Below, one piece after another: positions 11,410-24,880 of a stretch of 64,000 nt of DNA. The position numbers and the translations under genes are program-made. The DNA is from Holacanthus passer (Eukaryota > Chordata > Actinopteri > Pomacanthidae), in the NCBI GenBank assembly GCA_025331565.1, contig JAFREQ010000014.1, forward strand, positions 5,722,501 through 5,786,500. Reading direction: 5' to 3'. The notes below the pieces were generated by a model, which was not told where the DNA came from, ran no database searches, and saw only the letters and a list, made by a program, of their open reading frames with translations. How positions within the stretch are numbered: position 1 is the first letter of the stretch; every line of letters begins with the position of its first letter.

Positions 11410-11660
11410 TTGCTGTCAATGTGTACAGTATGCTAATGAAAATCTAATTCTAATCAGGGCTAAAGAGAGGATCTTATCATAGCCCAATGAGAGGCTTATC
11501 AATATCCCAGCTTCAAAGGAGAGGGCGAACCGCACGGGCCTGAGAAATATCTTCAAATTACTGCAGTTCTATCAAGGAATAGCCCTCCTAATGAAGGAGC
11601 GAGGAATAATTATAGGGTAAATAATAAAACTGGCTGACATCAAATACGCCTGAAATGGAT
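11410..11660. promoter_or_regulatory. Candidate conserved noncoding element
   Basis: A repeat-free block with many homeodomain-type cores (GCTAATGAAAATCTAATTC, CCTAATGAAGG, GGAATAATTATAGGG) and GA-rich spacers, without a credible reading frame. It is one of the two strongest candidates in the window by texture. Conservation is not visible here. Confidence 0.3.
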
Positions 11661-14540
11661 TTTTCACCCCTGGCATGGTTTTTGGCATTTTTCCCTACTT
11701 CAGAATATACTGTGAGACGCCTCACTTGCAAATATGTTTGGGCTTGTCAATATTATCAACTGATTTTTCTTGAGCGAGCTGAGCGCGCCATAAAGTAGTT
11801 TTTAAGAAATGAAATACAGTATCTGGAGTATGCCCGCACCAGATTCCTCTGACTGCTCACACATTCACTCTGACAGTCACACGGAGATCTGAGGATAGCT
11901 TAATTGAGCGTACTTGAGCATACTGCAACATACTTGAGGTCCAATCATGCCCCTTTTTGTTCTGTCAGCTTCGACTGTTAATAGCTAAAGCTTATTGTTC
12001 ATTATAACCACCGGTTCAGCTTTCATTTGAATGGAGTGAAAAGCAGATTTAAACTTCTCACACGACCGCATAAGTAAATTCACTTTGAAGCCAAACTCCT
12101 ATCTTTTTCCAGCAAGTAATCTTTTTGACTTCCACACACACGCACGCACACACACACATTCGGCGAAGCTCGTAAGATGAAAGGTAAGGTAGCTGCTTGT
12201 CAAAAACTATTAATGTGGGAGTAAAAGTAATTAAATTGGCATCTCTTTGAAAATCAGACACATTGTTGTGAAGTGCTTCTAGTGGATGCAGTTGCCTGTT
12301 TCTACTTGTGGGGTGTTGCATTTGGTTGAAAAGTTAATAGACGAAGCCAAGCTATAAGTATGAAAGGGGAGAGAGAGAGTGAGAAGAAGGTCAAATAGCT
12401 GTGATTCGAATACAGAAACATGATGGAGTTGGATCATTTACTAGTTTCCATCTCACATGAACGTAACCCACGTTATGAAAACAGCTGTTTGCACTATGTC
12501 ACTAAAGTCGACGCGAGAGATGAATTATTTTGCATACTATCGCAATCAGGATTTACATGTCAGATAAACCAAATAAATCCAAGAAATGCAATAGAATTTA
12601 AAATAATATATGTTTATAGCTTGATGACTGGGTATTTAAACAGACAACTGCAGCATTTTACAAATGTACAAGAGCTGCTGCTGAGAGTCACACTGAATAT
12701 CGGGTTATCTTTTCCCACAGCACATCACAAAGCAAACAGCAAAATCAGGTCAGGCAGAGACACAGGCGGGCGTCCAATGGATATTTATTGGTCATTGTAA
12801 ATGGATGGAGTTTGCGTGTGGCATTGTGTGTTTAGTGAATCCATATCTCCATGTAACCGTTTCTTCAGCTCATTATGTGTCTTATTACCACACATCTATA
12901 TGTATGCCATTACCTCGTTGTCTCCCTTTGTTTTACGTGATGATGTTTAAAGTCATGCAGCACAAATAAATAGGTAACATTATGTTGTATATCTCAATCT
13001 GCAGTCATTAAGAATAATAACAGCGTGTGCTTTGGGCGCGACTGGGGCTGCAACTGCATCTAAAATACAGTTTTAAGACCAAGTCGGTCGCAAATTGTGG
13101 ATTGAAATTTATTAAAAACAACAGAGTTGAGCTGCTGTATGAGAACATAATCTGTTTTGACTTAATGTTTTCAGATGGCTTTTCTGTCACAGCTTTACTT
13201 TTGTGAAGTCTATAAAGTCTGTATGAAACCTCGCCAACCTCTTCACATCAAACGTGTATATTAAAGAACTACTCACCTAACATTGTTGTCCATCAATCAA
13301 GGTTATTCACAAGCACTAAAGTCCTGAACAGATGTGTAAATTCCATTAGAATAGTTCAAAATGTAAAAGTAAAAGTAAATGCTTTTTTTGTTCAGTTGGA
13401 TAACAAGATCGAACCTGGTCTCATAGCTGCTAAGTGTGATGCTACAGATGCATGCTTCAGCTTATCTTAAAGACTGGAAACAGGGGGAAACAGCTAGCCT
13501 GGCTCTGGTCAACCAGCACATCTAAAGCTTGCTAATGAACGCATTATATCTCATTTGTTTCATTCATGAAAGAAGTGTAAATACGACACATTATGGTTCT
13601 CAAAGTGGAGCAGCATTATTTTTTGGTCCAACTCTTGACTTCATATGTAACAGACAGATATGTGTGGTATTGATCTTCTTGCTTGACTCTCAGCAAGAAA
13701 GTGAATAAGTGTATTTTCTAAAATTTCTAACTTTCCTCTCAGTCTAGATTTATAACCTAGAAATTAAAAACTGGACAACTCTGCAATTTCCATACTGTAT
13801 ATGAGTATACTTTCCATGTAAAGCTTACTTTAATTAATCAGTATTAGTATACCTGCTTCCTTTGAGAAAACTACCTTGAGAAATCTTTGAAGTGCATCGA
13901 TCCAATGGGCAGAAAACTCTGATAAGTTCATTGTCAGTGAGGTCACACATTCACACAGAGGAGAAGCTGTCTCATTGGCTACTTATCACTGTGACATCAA
14001 GACATTCCAGTGGACAAGACTGCTGTCAAGTTGATTTTGTCCAAGTTGACATTGTGCAATGAGGGACGTCTGCTGCAAAATAATCAGAGGAGGAACGTTG
14101 GCTGAGGCGCAGAGAAATAATACCGTTTGAGGTTGTTTTTCATTCTAAGATCATGGAGCGTGTCTCCTCTGATATTCCCTTCACTCATTCACTGATGTGT
14201 TCATTTATTTATGGATGTGGCTAAGCAACCAACAGAGAGTTCACATCAGCCTTCCTCATGAGGAGCCCTGTCACATCTACATATTTTTAATAGCTCATAA
14301 CTCAAACAGTCCTGGCTTGACATGTCCCATCAAAAAGATGCAACACTTCGTCTGACATCTAACTTTCTCCCTAAAACCTTTGGATGTGTGTCCCATTAAC
14401 CCTTCGCTTCCCCCTGTCCAGATGCTTGTCTCCTCAGTGTGCATTAAAATGACCTTCAAGTGCATTAAAATAAAAAGCCTGTTACTGTTTTTGATGTGCA
14501 ATCTATACAGTAGCCTGTTAAAGCATCTTTGAACCATGAA
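11661..14540. other. Gene-free stretch
   Basis: No supportable gene. A short CA-type run (CACACACACGCACGCACACA) lies near 12,135. The 126-codon plus frame at 12,420-12,800 has no recognisable domain, no splice context and an AT-driven composition, so it is left out as a gene. Confidence 0.55.
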
Positions 14541-14590
14541 TTGCCTCCCGGGGATAAATAAAGTTTTTGAATTGAATTTAATTTAATGAG
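14541..14590 (+). repeat. LINE-type 3' tail
   Basis: CCTCCCGGGGATAAATAAAG followed by TTTTTGAATTGAATTTAATT is the form of 3' end found on several teleost LINEs and their SINEs (GGGATAAATAAAGTnn followed by a short AATTG-type tail). The body upstream is not recognisable, so only the tail is called. Confidence 0.6.
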
Positions 14591-17500
14591 ACAGAATTCA
14601 TACAGAAACTATTGGATTACTCTGATTGTTTCCCTATATTTGATTATTATTTGCAGATACAGGCTTGGCTTGGATAATAATGGCCATATGCTATTAATTT
14701 TAAGCTCTAGTAGGCGGAGTGTACTGTACGTCCACATCTATCCCACCATAGCTGGCAGGTTGCCACATACATATATTCCTCCTCCTCTGGCCTGGAGGAT
14801 AAAACAGTTTTAACAGCCAAATGAATCAGGGGTGCAACAGCTTCCTGCCAGCTTTGATTTCAAGTCAATATTTACTCCCAAGATTAAGGGAAGCGAAAAG
14901 CAGTAGCAGCTATTAAACAGAGGATTTAGCATTGGCACTTGAGACACACTTGCTTCTTCAAAAATATATGGGTGATGACGAAAAAGCTGAATATGCAAAA
15001 AGTCCCACACCTAAAATTAAAGTTATATAAATCACCATGGAAGTAGTGCATAAAAGAACACCTGTACGTGTAATGCAATCCAATACAGCAGTTCTATATT
15101 ATGGACCTCTTGTTATTTGCTTCATCCCAACAACCCAGCTCACGTTGACTCTTTTCGGCTTCAGGATCACAATATTTGACGAGTGGGCACTGTACACTGT
15201 ATGTGTACAGTATATGTACTTGTATTAATCATCTTGCAGGGACTAAGATCTGTTGTTCTGGCTCATGTAAGATTTTCATTACATCAAACTCTAATTATTA
15301 TTTATTATCATTTTGCAGTAATTATTCAGTGTATTTAGGTCCAGTTATAATCTCTTTAGATAGAAGTTTTTATTGGTTGTGGTGCTGTCCAACATTCCCA
15401 CGCTATATTTAGATTGCCTACCAAAGCACAAGGGATTAGCAGGAAAACAATGCTTGAATCTAATCCAGCAAAATTTGATCTCATTGTTAACAGCATCACT
15501 GTTTGTAGCTCACCCCCATTACATTGTGTTAGAGCAGCATTAAGTTACTGCTAATGCAAACGGAGCGTCCTGCCGCTGCTTTAAAGCATTCAGCTGGCGA
15601 AACATAGGGTGGCTTTTATTGTGAAGCAATACGTTTGTTGCGTTTGTTGCAATATGTTGGAGTGCTGATTGCAATTGTCCATCTCATTTCCTGCATTTTT
15701 CATCTGCAGATCATCTAAAAATTTTGCCAGGAACAGCTACAGTGAGCTGTTGGTGAAGAGCTGGAGGCTGCAATAACTTCAACTCCTCAGGAAAGTAACA
15801 AAGTTTGCTGTGAAGCTTTGGTGAAAGTTCAATAAGAAAGATCTTCTCTCACAATTTGTTTTTCATCTTCTGTGACTACATTTCTGTTATTTCTTCCTGT
15901 TCTAATCTTCTCCTTCACTTCCACTTTCCACACTCTCAAAGTCCCTGCATTCAGAATTTAGATGTCACCGTGTTCACCAGGCAGTTCTTGGACGCTGTTC
16001 TTTAAATATCATTGCAATTCTGTCAGCCTTCAAGAACTAGTGCCCAACACCTCCTCATCACCACCGTGACCTTGAGCATGTTCCAGGAGATTCAACCACC
16101 TGCTGCTTTACTCCACCACCACCAGCATCTCAACTCCAGGGGATCCTTACCGTTCTCTTATCTCCACATTGGCCTATGATTAATGAAGCTGCTTCACATT
16201 GATGAGCCTAATGGCCAAAGCCTTCCTCTGTTGCTCCCCTCAATAACTGTTACACACTTTGATTTCTCCTCACTGTGTCTGTAAGTACGTGTGTCTGCAC
16301 GTGTGTGTATATTTTCTTTATTTCTGCCTAATACGTAATGTGGACTAAGACATGTGGTGAGGTTGAATGGGAAAAATACATACACATATCCTTAACAACC
16401 CAAGTCATGTCTTTAATGTTATAGTCAGTTAGTGTATTTCATACATCAGCTTTATTACTGACATATGCATATTGTGATATAAGGATTACAGCTTTACAAC
16501 AGAAGCCAATTGTTGATAGTATTTACGAAGAGAGTGGGTTAAAAGTAATCGCTCAAAGAGGAACAAGTTTGTATTACCTCATCTTTAATCTCATTGTAAA
16601 TTACAACAAGCAGGGCAAAAACTACAGACAGCCTGTTTTGCTGTAAAATCATTTCCCACAAACAAGTTATGAAGCACAAAGTAGTGCAAAAAAAAAGTAA
16701 TAATTGTTGATGTCATAAAAACATTGTCCACTTACAATCATAATACCCTGAAATTGTTCGTTTTCCATCACCAGCCCCTTATTTCTGACTGTGAGAAGCG
16801 GCTGTGTGCAGCAGCAATAGACTGAGGAATGAGGCTCAGAAAACATACTCAGCAGTTCTGGCCAATATACTGTACATTCAGACACTGTGCATTTCTGCTC
16901 AGACTGAATCAGTTTACTGTATTATGCAATAAAAACACATTTTAAATTGTAGCATGTTGAGTAGGAGTCAACTCAATACTGGTTTGACTTAACATGTAAA
17001 CCTGCATATTGTTGAGGCTCATATCAAATTTTTGCCTGTGTTCTGAGTTTTCCCTTTTCTTTTATTTCCTTTGTGTGTGTGTGTGCCTGTGTGTATGTGT
17101 CATCCATCAAAGGATGGACAAAGCCATTCAAGATGTCCGACGCTACATCATGTAACTGAGAACCTGTGAGCTTTGTACACAGAGAATTATAAGAACTGCA
17201 AGGTTGGAAATATTCACTATAAGAGACTTTAAGGGGTGGCAGATATGCTGATTTAATTGCAAACAATCACATATATCAATAACTTGCATGACTGATCTGA
17301 AATTTGGATTTTGGATGTGTGCCTGCAGAACGGGCAGTTTCAGAGTTGTTGGAAGCTGCAGATGATCCAGAGACACTCGTAAGCATGAACAGGATGAATA
17401 TATGGGTTTAGTCGGGTTTAATCTGTCTCTCACACAACCAAACGCGAGTTACTATTACTAAACAAAACATGCTTCAGCAAAACAACCCCCGCCACTATCC

Positions 17501-20344
17501 ATCTGTGGCTGCCCTGTATTTCTACTAGTGGAAGTTGGCAACCCTACACACACATTTAGCAGGGAAAAAAAAGCATCAGCAGTTATTGTGTACGGCGCAT
17601 GGGGACCGGCGGAGAAAGCTGCCGGGGCCGGGGCCAGCAGCTGGTTGAAATCGGTCTGTTACCAACCCTGTGTTGTCTCACTGCTCCTGGTACCACACTG
17701 TGGGAAGGCTGTTTGTTTGTTTGTTTCTTATTTTATGGGAACAAAATCTGTTTTTGACCCTCTGTCTAACCCAAATCTCCCTCCCAGCCTCACAACTCAA
17801 AGTTTTGCTTGTGTAAATTTCCAACCAGCCACAACTTTTTACATATATTTTTGAATGAGACTGTCCAAAAAATGGGGTGACAGCTGGTGACACCCATGCT
17901 ACACTGGGTAGACCCGCCCCTGAGGAGCTGGTAGCTGTTATGCAAAGTGTGCCCACTTACCATCCAACTGCATTAACTGTAGAACACCCATACTTTAACA
18001 ACTATCTCAATTTATGCACTATTTAATCAAATTAATACACTTTGTCATTGTTATTTCCTGAAACAACACAAATTATTTGTAGTATTGCCGAAGAGCAAAA
18101 CAAACACTTTCCAAACACAGAGTCTGTCTTAGCGTGGTGCCTCACATCGCGACTTGAAGGGAGTGCAATTGTTTCATGTCTCCTTACGTGAGTCTGACAA
18201 GAGTGAGTTATGAGATGCTATGACTTTAATCTATTGCAACCACACAAACATTGGCCGTAATTTCTGTGCTTATAAAGCTCTGTGCTGCGAGGTATTAGAG
18301 TTGGATCTTTGTCCTTTTTTTGCTTTCTCTCTCTCCCTCTCTTTTTCTGTCCCTCCGTAACCCACTGCCCATCATTTGTCTTGTCAAAAGCAGAGGGTAG
18401 ACTGGTTAATGGAAGCATGCTGGTGGGTGGGTGTGTTTGTGAGCATGATTGCTGAAATCGTGCGCCGAAAGTCTCTGACCTGTTTCACACATCGCTTTGT
18501 GTGTTTTTACAACACTCTGAAGTATAAAGTCAATAAAATCTGAGCCTCACATACAGTAGTTGGTCCATACACCATTCACTTATTTATTATATAAACCTAG
18601 ATGTCCTTCAGAATGCATAGAACTGACAAACAAAGAATAACAACTTCATTTTCTTTAATATTTTTCTCAGGTGGGCGTCTGACAGCAGATACAGTACAAC
18701 AGAAAGGAAAAAGAGGTAAAACTGCACCCGGTGACATTTTTTTTCTGTTTCTGTTTTTTTTTTTCTTCACCACATAGAATGAGATGGTGCACAAGAGAGA
18801 GGAAATTGGCTGCAACTGACAGAAATAATGATGATTTGGGGAAAAAAAAGGGAATCGCAATAGAGTCACACCTGGTGTTTCAAAAGCAAACTGGGATGCC
18901 AGTTATGTCCTTGCCTGCATTAAAAACCTCAAAGGATACCAATCGAAATCACACCTGAAAAACAATAATGTGCGACAAAGCTGACAAATAGCCGGCCATT
19001 AGCAGAGATTTAAACTGAGAGGCAAATGATTTGACAGCAACGATATCAGCTTAATTCAATATATTGCAAGTGTGTTAGTCCACATCACAGATACAATATC
19101 GTCACGAATGCCGGCTGCAGGTGAACTGGTGCCTGACATTTACCATTTCAGAAACTGTCATATCTTGTCCTTGTGGTAAATAACTGCTAAAAGCACTGCT
19201 AAATGTTGTCAGGGAAACCTCCATTTAGAGTTTGATTGCATGAGCAGGTCAGTCTGGATGACTTGTCCTTCACTTCTTTTTGAGTGACAGGATGAAAAAA
19301 TGAATAGGTGCTCCTGAATGGTTGACTTGCTGGTGGCACAGTGAAGCATGGCTGAAGTTGTCGAAACTAAACTACCCGTTCATTCCACCTGCTTTTGTGA
19401 AATCTGGTTATTCTATTACTGCAAGTGTGTCTTCTTCATCAGACGGTACCTGCCTGACACAGACAAGAGGGAGAGTGAAGCAAAAGAAGAGCCACTACTT
19501 GACAGAATATTCAATTTTGAATTACTAACAAAATTAGCATGCAAAAGAGGATGCTGATGTGACAAAAGTTTTATGCAAGTATTCAGTAAAATATCCAATT
19601 ACAAAAGCACTTGGCTTGTTATCTGTCACAGAAGAGAGTTAAAAAAAAAAAAATCAACAAATTCTTGGCAGTGGATCGTAATTCCTCTCGACTAGTCTAT
19701 TGATAACAACATATCATACTGAAGGGTGCTACATCAATTATTTGGGTGAATTACTCTCAAAACAGAGTGGATCCAAAGAAAAAAGTCCCTGCTAATATGT
19801 AGTAGTTTTTTATGTTTACACGATAATGGGTGGTGTTTGTTTCAACTGGTTGATTGTTATCTGAAACAAGTTCATTGCACTTTCTTTTAAAGCCGGAACA
19901 GCGGAAGAAGGTGTAGCTTCAGTTTAAATACATTATATGATAGATCAGCTATATATAGATTAGTGCAGGCGTTGAGTTAATTATCTGCTTTTTTGGTCTT
20001 TTTTCTTCTTCCTCTTTTTTTTAAATCATCAACTAGAGTAGGTGAAGGTTTTAACCTGTACTGATCTGTGGCACCAGGACAATTTGGATATTCCCTGTAA
20101 TACTAGGTGCAAAGCCTCACAATTCATTCTGTTCACTGAGAAAGGAACATCAATGTGATGTTAATCACTGAAGTCATTTATTTCCCTTAAACTCTGGAGC
20201 CAGCTGGAGGCTGCAGCAATAACAGCACTCTGATACCACTCTCCATAGCCACTCAATCAGGATATTAATTGCCCAGCTATGTCCCCCCTGTTATCAATCT
20301 CTACCAATCACACTTTATTAAATAAAGATACAATTGCCTTCTGG
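14591..20344. other. Gene-free stretch
   Basis: No supportable gene across almost 6 kb. Visible items are a GTTTGTTGC direct duplication near 15,630-15,650, a TG-rich run at about 17,071-17,100, a TTTG repeat near 17,708-17,727, and A- or T-runs near 16,690, 18,740-18,765 and 19,640. A short frame at 17,331-17,379 has an AG before it and GTAAGC after it but no polypyrimidine tract. The 69-codon frame at 19,348-19,557 matches nothing known. Confidence 0.5.
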
Positions 20345-20372
20345 CACACACACACACACACACACACACACA
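20345..20372. repeat. (CA)n microsatellite
   Basis: About fourteen uninterrupted CA dinucleotides, a typical fish microsatellite. Confidence 0.97.
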
Positions 20373-22589
20373 ACAGTGGGCTTTATCGTTATGTATCTAT
20401 AATCCACAACTCTGCAGCTCTGGACACACAAAGATGATCAGCTGAAGACGGATGCACCACTATCAACACTAAACACATAGTCCAGGCTTTCCAATTAAAA
20501 TCCCTTTTGTGTTCTTCTTTCCACCGGCGTTTGGTGTGTTTAAGTGTGTGTGTTTATACACATATGGTCCAGCATGATAACGCCAGAGGTTGAAGCGAAC
20601 ATGTCTAAAATACTGTTCAGCAGTTAATGCCGTAAGGAACAGTTGCTTCCTTCTTCTGATGTACCCCACTATTTGTTGTTTGTCCTTCCCACATGGGATG
20701 ACTCAGTGGCTTGTGGGCTGCTGTAGAGACTGTTTTAGGTTGGAATTATGATCCTTTTAGTTGATCAGATCTGCTTTACCACCCACGTACAAATTTGTCA
20801 AATATTTCATAAAGCCTGACTTCTTTAGGTTTGTTGCGTAACATAGGGGAGAGACAACCTTGGTTGAGAGTTGATCACCAATTTCATGCATTTTGGAGTT
20901 ATGGAAAATGCTTTTATTTTAATTGAAAAGTGCTTAGAAGTCTTTGCAAAGAGAATTCTTAACTAATTTGAGAAGGAGCAATAACATAATAACATAAGCA
21001 CATAACTTTAGTTTCAGTGAGCATTTTGTACAGTAGAAGGCCACCACACACACTCGCTCTATCATTCGTCAAAGTTTTAATGTGTTTATTTTTTTCAGGC
21101 TTTTTTTATTTTTATTTTAGCCACAACCCGACACTGTGAACATCACAGTGGCTACAGAAACAGCAATGCAACAGACAACAAAGGAGTAATATCAAAAATT
21201 AACTGATGCCTCAGTGTCCTTTGGGTCTCACACAAATTACACAGGGGATTCTTTGGATGCAAGTTAAGGCTGCACAACCAGATGGCTTCATTTGTGTTTC
21301 ATAGCAGGGCTCATGCAAATGTTAGTATGTGGAACACTGCAGGCTTGTAAAACCTAAAGTTGAATATAAAAGAAAGTTTTTGTTCAGTTTGTCAACTCCT
21401 CCGACTGAAGACTAAAAGAAAGTGGGACAGAAACATGTCAAAAAAAAGGTGAGGATGCTCACATCATTATCAGTGAAATTATTTCACTCAATGTTTCACA
21501 TCACCTTTGAGCACAGACAAAATTGAATGCTAGGTTCAAATTAGTTGCCTTTGTGCTGTTATCATCCTCCCACAGAATGGCTTTTATCAAAATCATTATC
21601 TAATGGCTGAAAATTCTGGTTAAAGCTCGCACAGCTAGCAACAACTCACTCATATTCTATTCTATTCTATTCATGAAAGCTTAAATGACCCACATCCATT
21701 TTCCTCCCACACCCTCGCCTTCCTCACTGACACTACAGTTAACATAATGCTGCAGCACATTATCCAACAGCTTCGTGGCTGCAGAAAGAGAAAAGGAGCA
21801 GATTTGTACCTAATAGCAATGTCAAGGTTCATTCATCATTATGCTGACCCTCCCACTCACCTTGTATCTGTGGATGACCCCATGTCAATCACTGACCAGG
21901 TGTATTATTACCCACTGCAGCCAATCACAACCCTCACTGTAAATCACTCTCAGACTGCCCTGTCTTTGAACCTAGCAATAAGGTCATTTAATATGTAATA
22001 TATTTCTGAATTATGAATAAATGTAATGCCCTTATCTATCAGAGTACCATCGTTGAAGTGTTGGTAGTCGGACTGAACTCTCAAATATCTTTGGCGAGAG
22101 CGAGCTTGCAGTGTGCCTTTGGCTTGGGACTTAACACGACGAACGCCATGGCTGCAGCAGGCGACAGAGTGAAAGGGCAGGAGTAGCAGTCTGTGGTTTG
22201 TGACCACAAGTTAGCCTTATTACTGTTATTCAGAAGGTGTAAGTGCAGGCAGCTTACAGAGGCCACGTATAATTTATGATTGTGATGCACCTGCATTGGA
22301 GTGGCACATAAAATGAGAGTCTTATAAAGACAAGGTCACTGATTACAGGTTGTTTTGTGTGTTACCAATGCAGGCTTTCTGAACCTCTGTGTGACAGTTT
22401 ATGAAGCACATTCTAGGGAATTACTAGAAGGAATAATATAGTACGCAGTCCATTAAGGTTTTTGACACAGGTGAGGGCAATTATCATGTTTGATTGCACA
22501 CACAAGTGTATTCTGTGAGTGTGTGTGCACCTCCTATGACTGACAATGGCTGGAAATTTAGTTTATAATTTGTTTTCTAACAAAGAAAG
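20373..22589. other. Gene-free stretch
   Basis: No supportable gene. A four-copy TATTC/CTATT pentamer run lies at about 21,653-21,672 and T-rich runs near 21,090-21,115. Open frames between 21,747 and 22,296 overlap on both strands and lack domains. Confidence 0.55.
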
Positions 22590-22630
22590 TGAATCAGAAT
22601 CAGGTTTATTACCGCGTAGGTTTTCACATA
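22590..22630 (-). repeat. Fragment of an older interspersed repeat, split by insertion
   Basis: GAATCAGAATCAGGTTTATT followed by the segment up to TTTTCACATA resembles a repeat frequently seen in teleost DNA (AGAATCAG..TTTATT..CCAAGTA). It ends at a TA where the TA-flanked element begins, so it is probably the older target of that insertion. Confidence 0.55.
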
Positions 22631-22874
22631 CGACCCTGATTCCAAAAAAGTTGGGATGCTGTGATCACTTGCTCATCCTTTTTGACATATACTCAATTGA
22701 AAACAGTAAAAAGACAATATATTGAATGTTTGATCTCATCAACTTCATTGATTTTTGTAAATATCTGCTTATTCTGAATTTGATGGCAGCAGCAAGTTTC
22801 AAACCACTTTTGGACAAGAGCAACAAAATACTGTGAAAGTTGTGGACTGATCCAAAAACACCTGTTTGGAGAGT
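22629..22874 (+). mobile_element. TA-flanked short element, copy D (left part)
   Basis: The copy begins TA-CGACCCTGATTCC followed by an A-run and GTTGGGA, the best preserved left terminus in the window. It continues through TTTTTGTAAATATCTGCTTA and GAATTTGATGGCAGCAGC and stops in the inner palindrome after CACCTGTTTGGA. The segment GTAAAACATAAAT after the terminus is deleted relative to the other copies. The right half is missing. Confidence 0.8.
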
Positions 22875-22984
22875 AAAGCAAAAACAAGGCCTCCAAAAGT
22901 CAAGAATCATAAATATAACATTTATGATAAAAGAATTTTGAAAAATATAATTAATTTGAAATGTTTTAAGTTTTTAAAATAATT

Positions 22985-23200
22985 CGTGTACCCGATCCAA
23001 GCTGACATTGGGCGAGAGGCGGGTCAAGCACGAGGCTGACACATAAAGACGGATGATCATTCATGCTCACATCCATTTCGAGTTGCCAATTAACCTAACC
23101 TGCATGTTTTTGGACTGTGGGAAGGAGCTGGAACACCCATAAAAAAAAACACCACCCAGGCACAGGGAGAACATCCAGACTCAATCAACCAATCCTTCTG
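22985..23200 (+). repeat. Teleost interspersed repeat fragment
   Basis: CCAATTAACCTAACCTGCAT followed by GTTTTTGGACTGTGGGAAGG, then CCAGGCACAGGGAGAACAT, is a pattern I recognise from memory as a very common repeat in fish genomes. It has no coding capacity. Its class is not certain from this fragment. Confidence 0.65.
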
Positions 23201-23860
23201 AATGCCAGATTGTTGTTCAGTAGGTCATATTGTACTCCATGATATTAGAATAACCTCACATCATGTTCCTCAGTACAGATCGGTACACTCTGTACTGGTA
23301 CATAGTTAGTATAAAAAATGATATTGTAAATTGGGGAGAATTACGCTGTATGCTGCAGGGCATATTATAAAGTGTTACCCAACAATATGCTTCAATTTTT
23401 ACCTACACCTTAAGATTATAGCCTTTTCTCTGTGAGCACTATTATATTGTTGCCCTGAAGGGACACTAATACTTACTGTTGGAAGAGAGGGGCTGTTTTG
23501 AAGAGGACCAGACAGAATCAGGATAAATGACTGGTGAGTATATGTGTTGCTATTCTGTGGACTCATTTCTCACTTAAAATCATGACCATTAGGGACCTCA
23601 TTTAAGGCTGACTAAAGGTTCATAGTCAGAATCTGAACTTTAAGCTGTTATCATGGTAATGGCCAAAGAAATCAGAACCCTGCTTTTAAAAGTCACCCGA
23701 AATGAGAGCTTAAAGGCAGCTTTTTAAAAAATTGCATCCCACGGGAATATAGCGAGTGAAAAGAGAAGCAGAGAAAGAGAGGCGAGGAGAGGGAGAAAAA
23801 GGGAAAATCAGATGGGTTTTGGTGTGGATTTTTCTCTATAACTTTAACCTGAGCTGTCTC
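23200..23860. other. Gene-free stretch with polypurine tract
   Basis: No gene. An almost pure purine run at about 23,753-23,808 may adopt a triplex-prone structure; otherwise the sequence is unremarkable AT-rich DNA. Confidence 0.55.
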
Positions 23861-24250
23861 CCTTTCTGCTACAGACAATGGAACGTTAGGCATGCTTCTG
23901 CCGGTGTCATTGGAAGACTAATGAGATGGCACCAGGCCCATGAATGGCTCATTGGCCTGATGCACATTACTGTCTGTAAGTGTTTCTTCATCCCGTTATG
24001 GCCGGTCATGCAGCAGATCTTCTACCTGTATCAGAGATTGTGATGAATAACAAAAATGCACAGCATGATGGCCCACAGTATACCATCATTACAACCAAAT
24101 GTTAAGGCCTGGAAGCCATTCTTCCAACACCCACTCGGTGTATTCGAGTGGAACCATTTGCTATTCCAGACACACTGATTGGATTCATTCACAACCTTGG
24201 TCACAGCAAGGGGTGGTGTCATGTTAAAACTCAGTTCTACAGGCAAAGTA
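23860..24250. promoter_or_regulatory. Candidate conserved noncoding element
   Basis: A repeat-free block of even composition containing GGAAGACTAATGAGATGG, GAATGGCTCATTGGCC and an AACCAAATG motif. The open frames on both strands are shadows of each other, with no splice context. Called on texture only. Confidence 0.25.
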
Positions 24251-24499
24251 ATTCAGTGAAAGAAAGGAATTAATTAACAAAGCCGGCGACTGATCGATCT
24301 GTCCTTCAGTTTCTGATATTCTCCGGATGTGACCACAGTAAATATTTAAATGAATGGATATCAGTGAGTACAGATCTTTACTCACTTCTCACAAATTTTA
24401 AATGCAAAGGTTTAAAAGTGAGATGATTCATATGTTGTGCATGTATGATTTTAATGGATCTTAATTTGCCATATTTAGATAAGGACTCAATCGCTCAGC

Positions 24500-24880
24500 T
24501 CAGGAGACTGTTTCCAGAAATCAAGAGCTCTGTCTCGCTCAGGTTTGGTACACAGGAGAACAGGCAAACAAATCCAAAACAGAGCAAAGCAAAAGTGAGG
24601 GATTAAGGCAGGCAGAGATCAAAAAACCACAAACTCAAAACTAGGGATGCTGGCGCGCTTGACACAAAGGACAGGCAGAGAAAGCAGGGAGCAAAGAGAC
24701 TAAATACTCCTGGAGAGGGGAGACAATGAGACTCAGGTGAAGCCAATTAGGGCAGGACAGACGATCCCTGAGCCAGGAAACACATACAAGCAGGAAGTGG
24801 GGATAAGAGGAGAGGTGAGTGACATGAACGTAAACAGGAAGTGTAGTGAAAACAATGGAGACATGACAGAAATGAGGTGG
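24500..24880 (+). repeat. Teleost interspersed repeat fragment (GA/CA-rich)
   Basis: The block combines ACACAGGAGAACAGGCAAAC, GGGAGACAATGAGACTCAGG, CCAGGAAACACATACAAGC and AACAGGAAGTG. I recognise this style (repeated references to caggaagt, gacaatgag, acacag) from a common percomorph repeat family. It has no coding capacity. Confidence 0.5.

Noticed and set aside
12420..12800. 126-codon plus frame
   Set aside because: No domain, no splice or promoter context, AT-driven composition; probably chance.
17331..17379. Short exon-like segment (AG before, GTAAGC after)
   Set aside because: No polypyrimidine tract before the AG; 16 codons are too few to judge.
20345..20372. Repeats as a CRISPR array
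   Set aside because: This and the other tandem runs are mono- to pentanucleotide microsatellites without spacers; the genome is eukaryotic.
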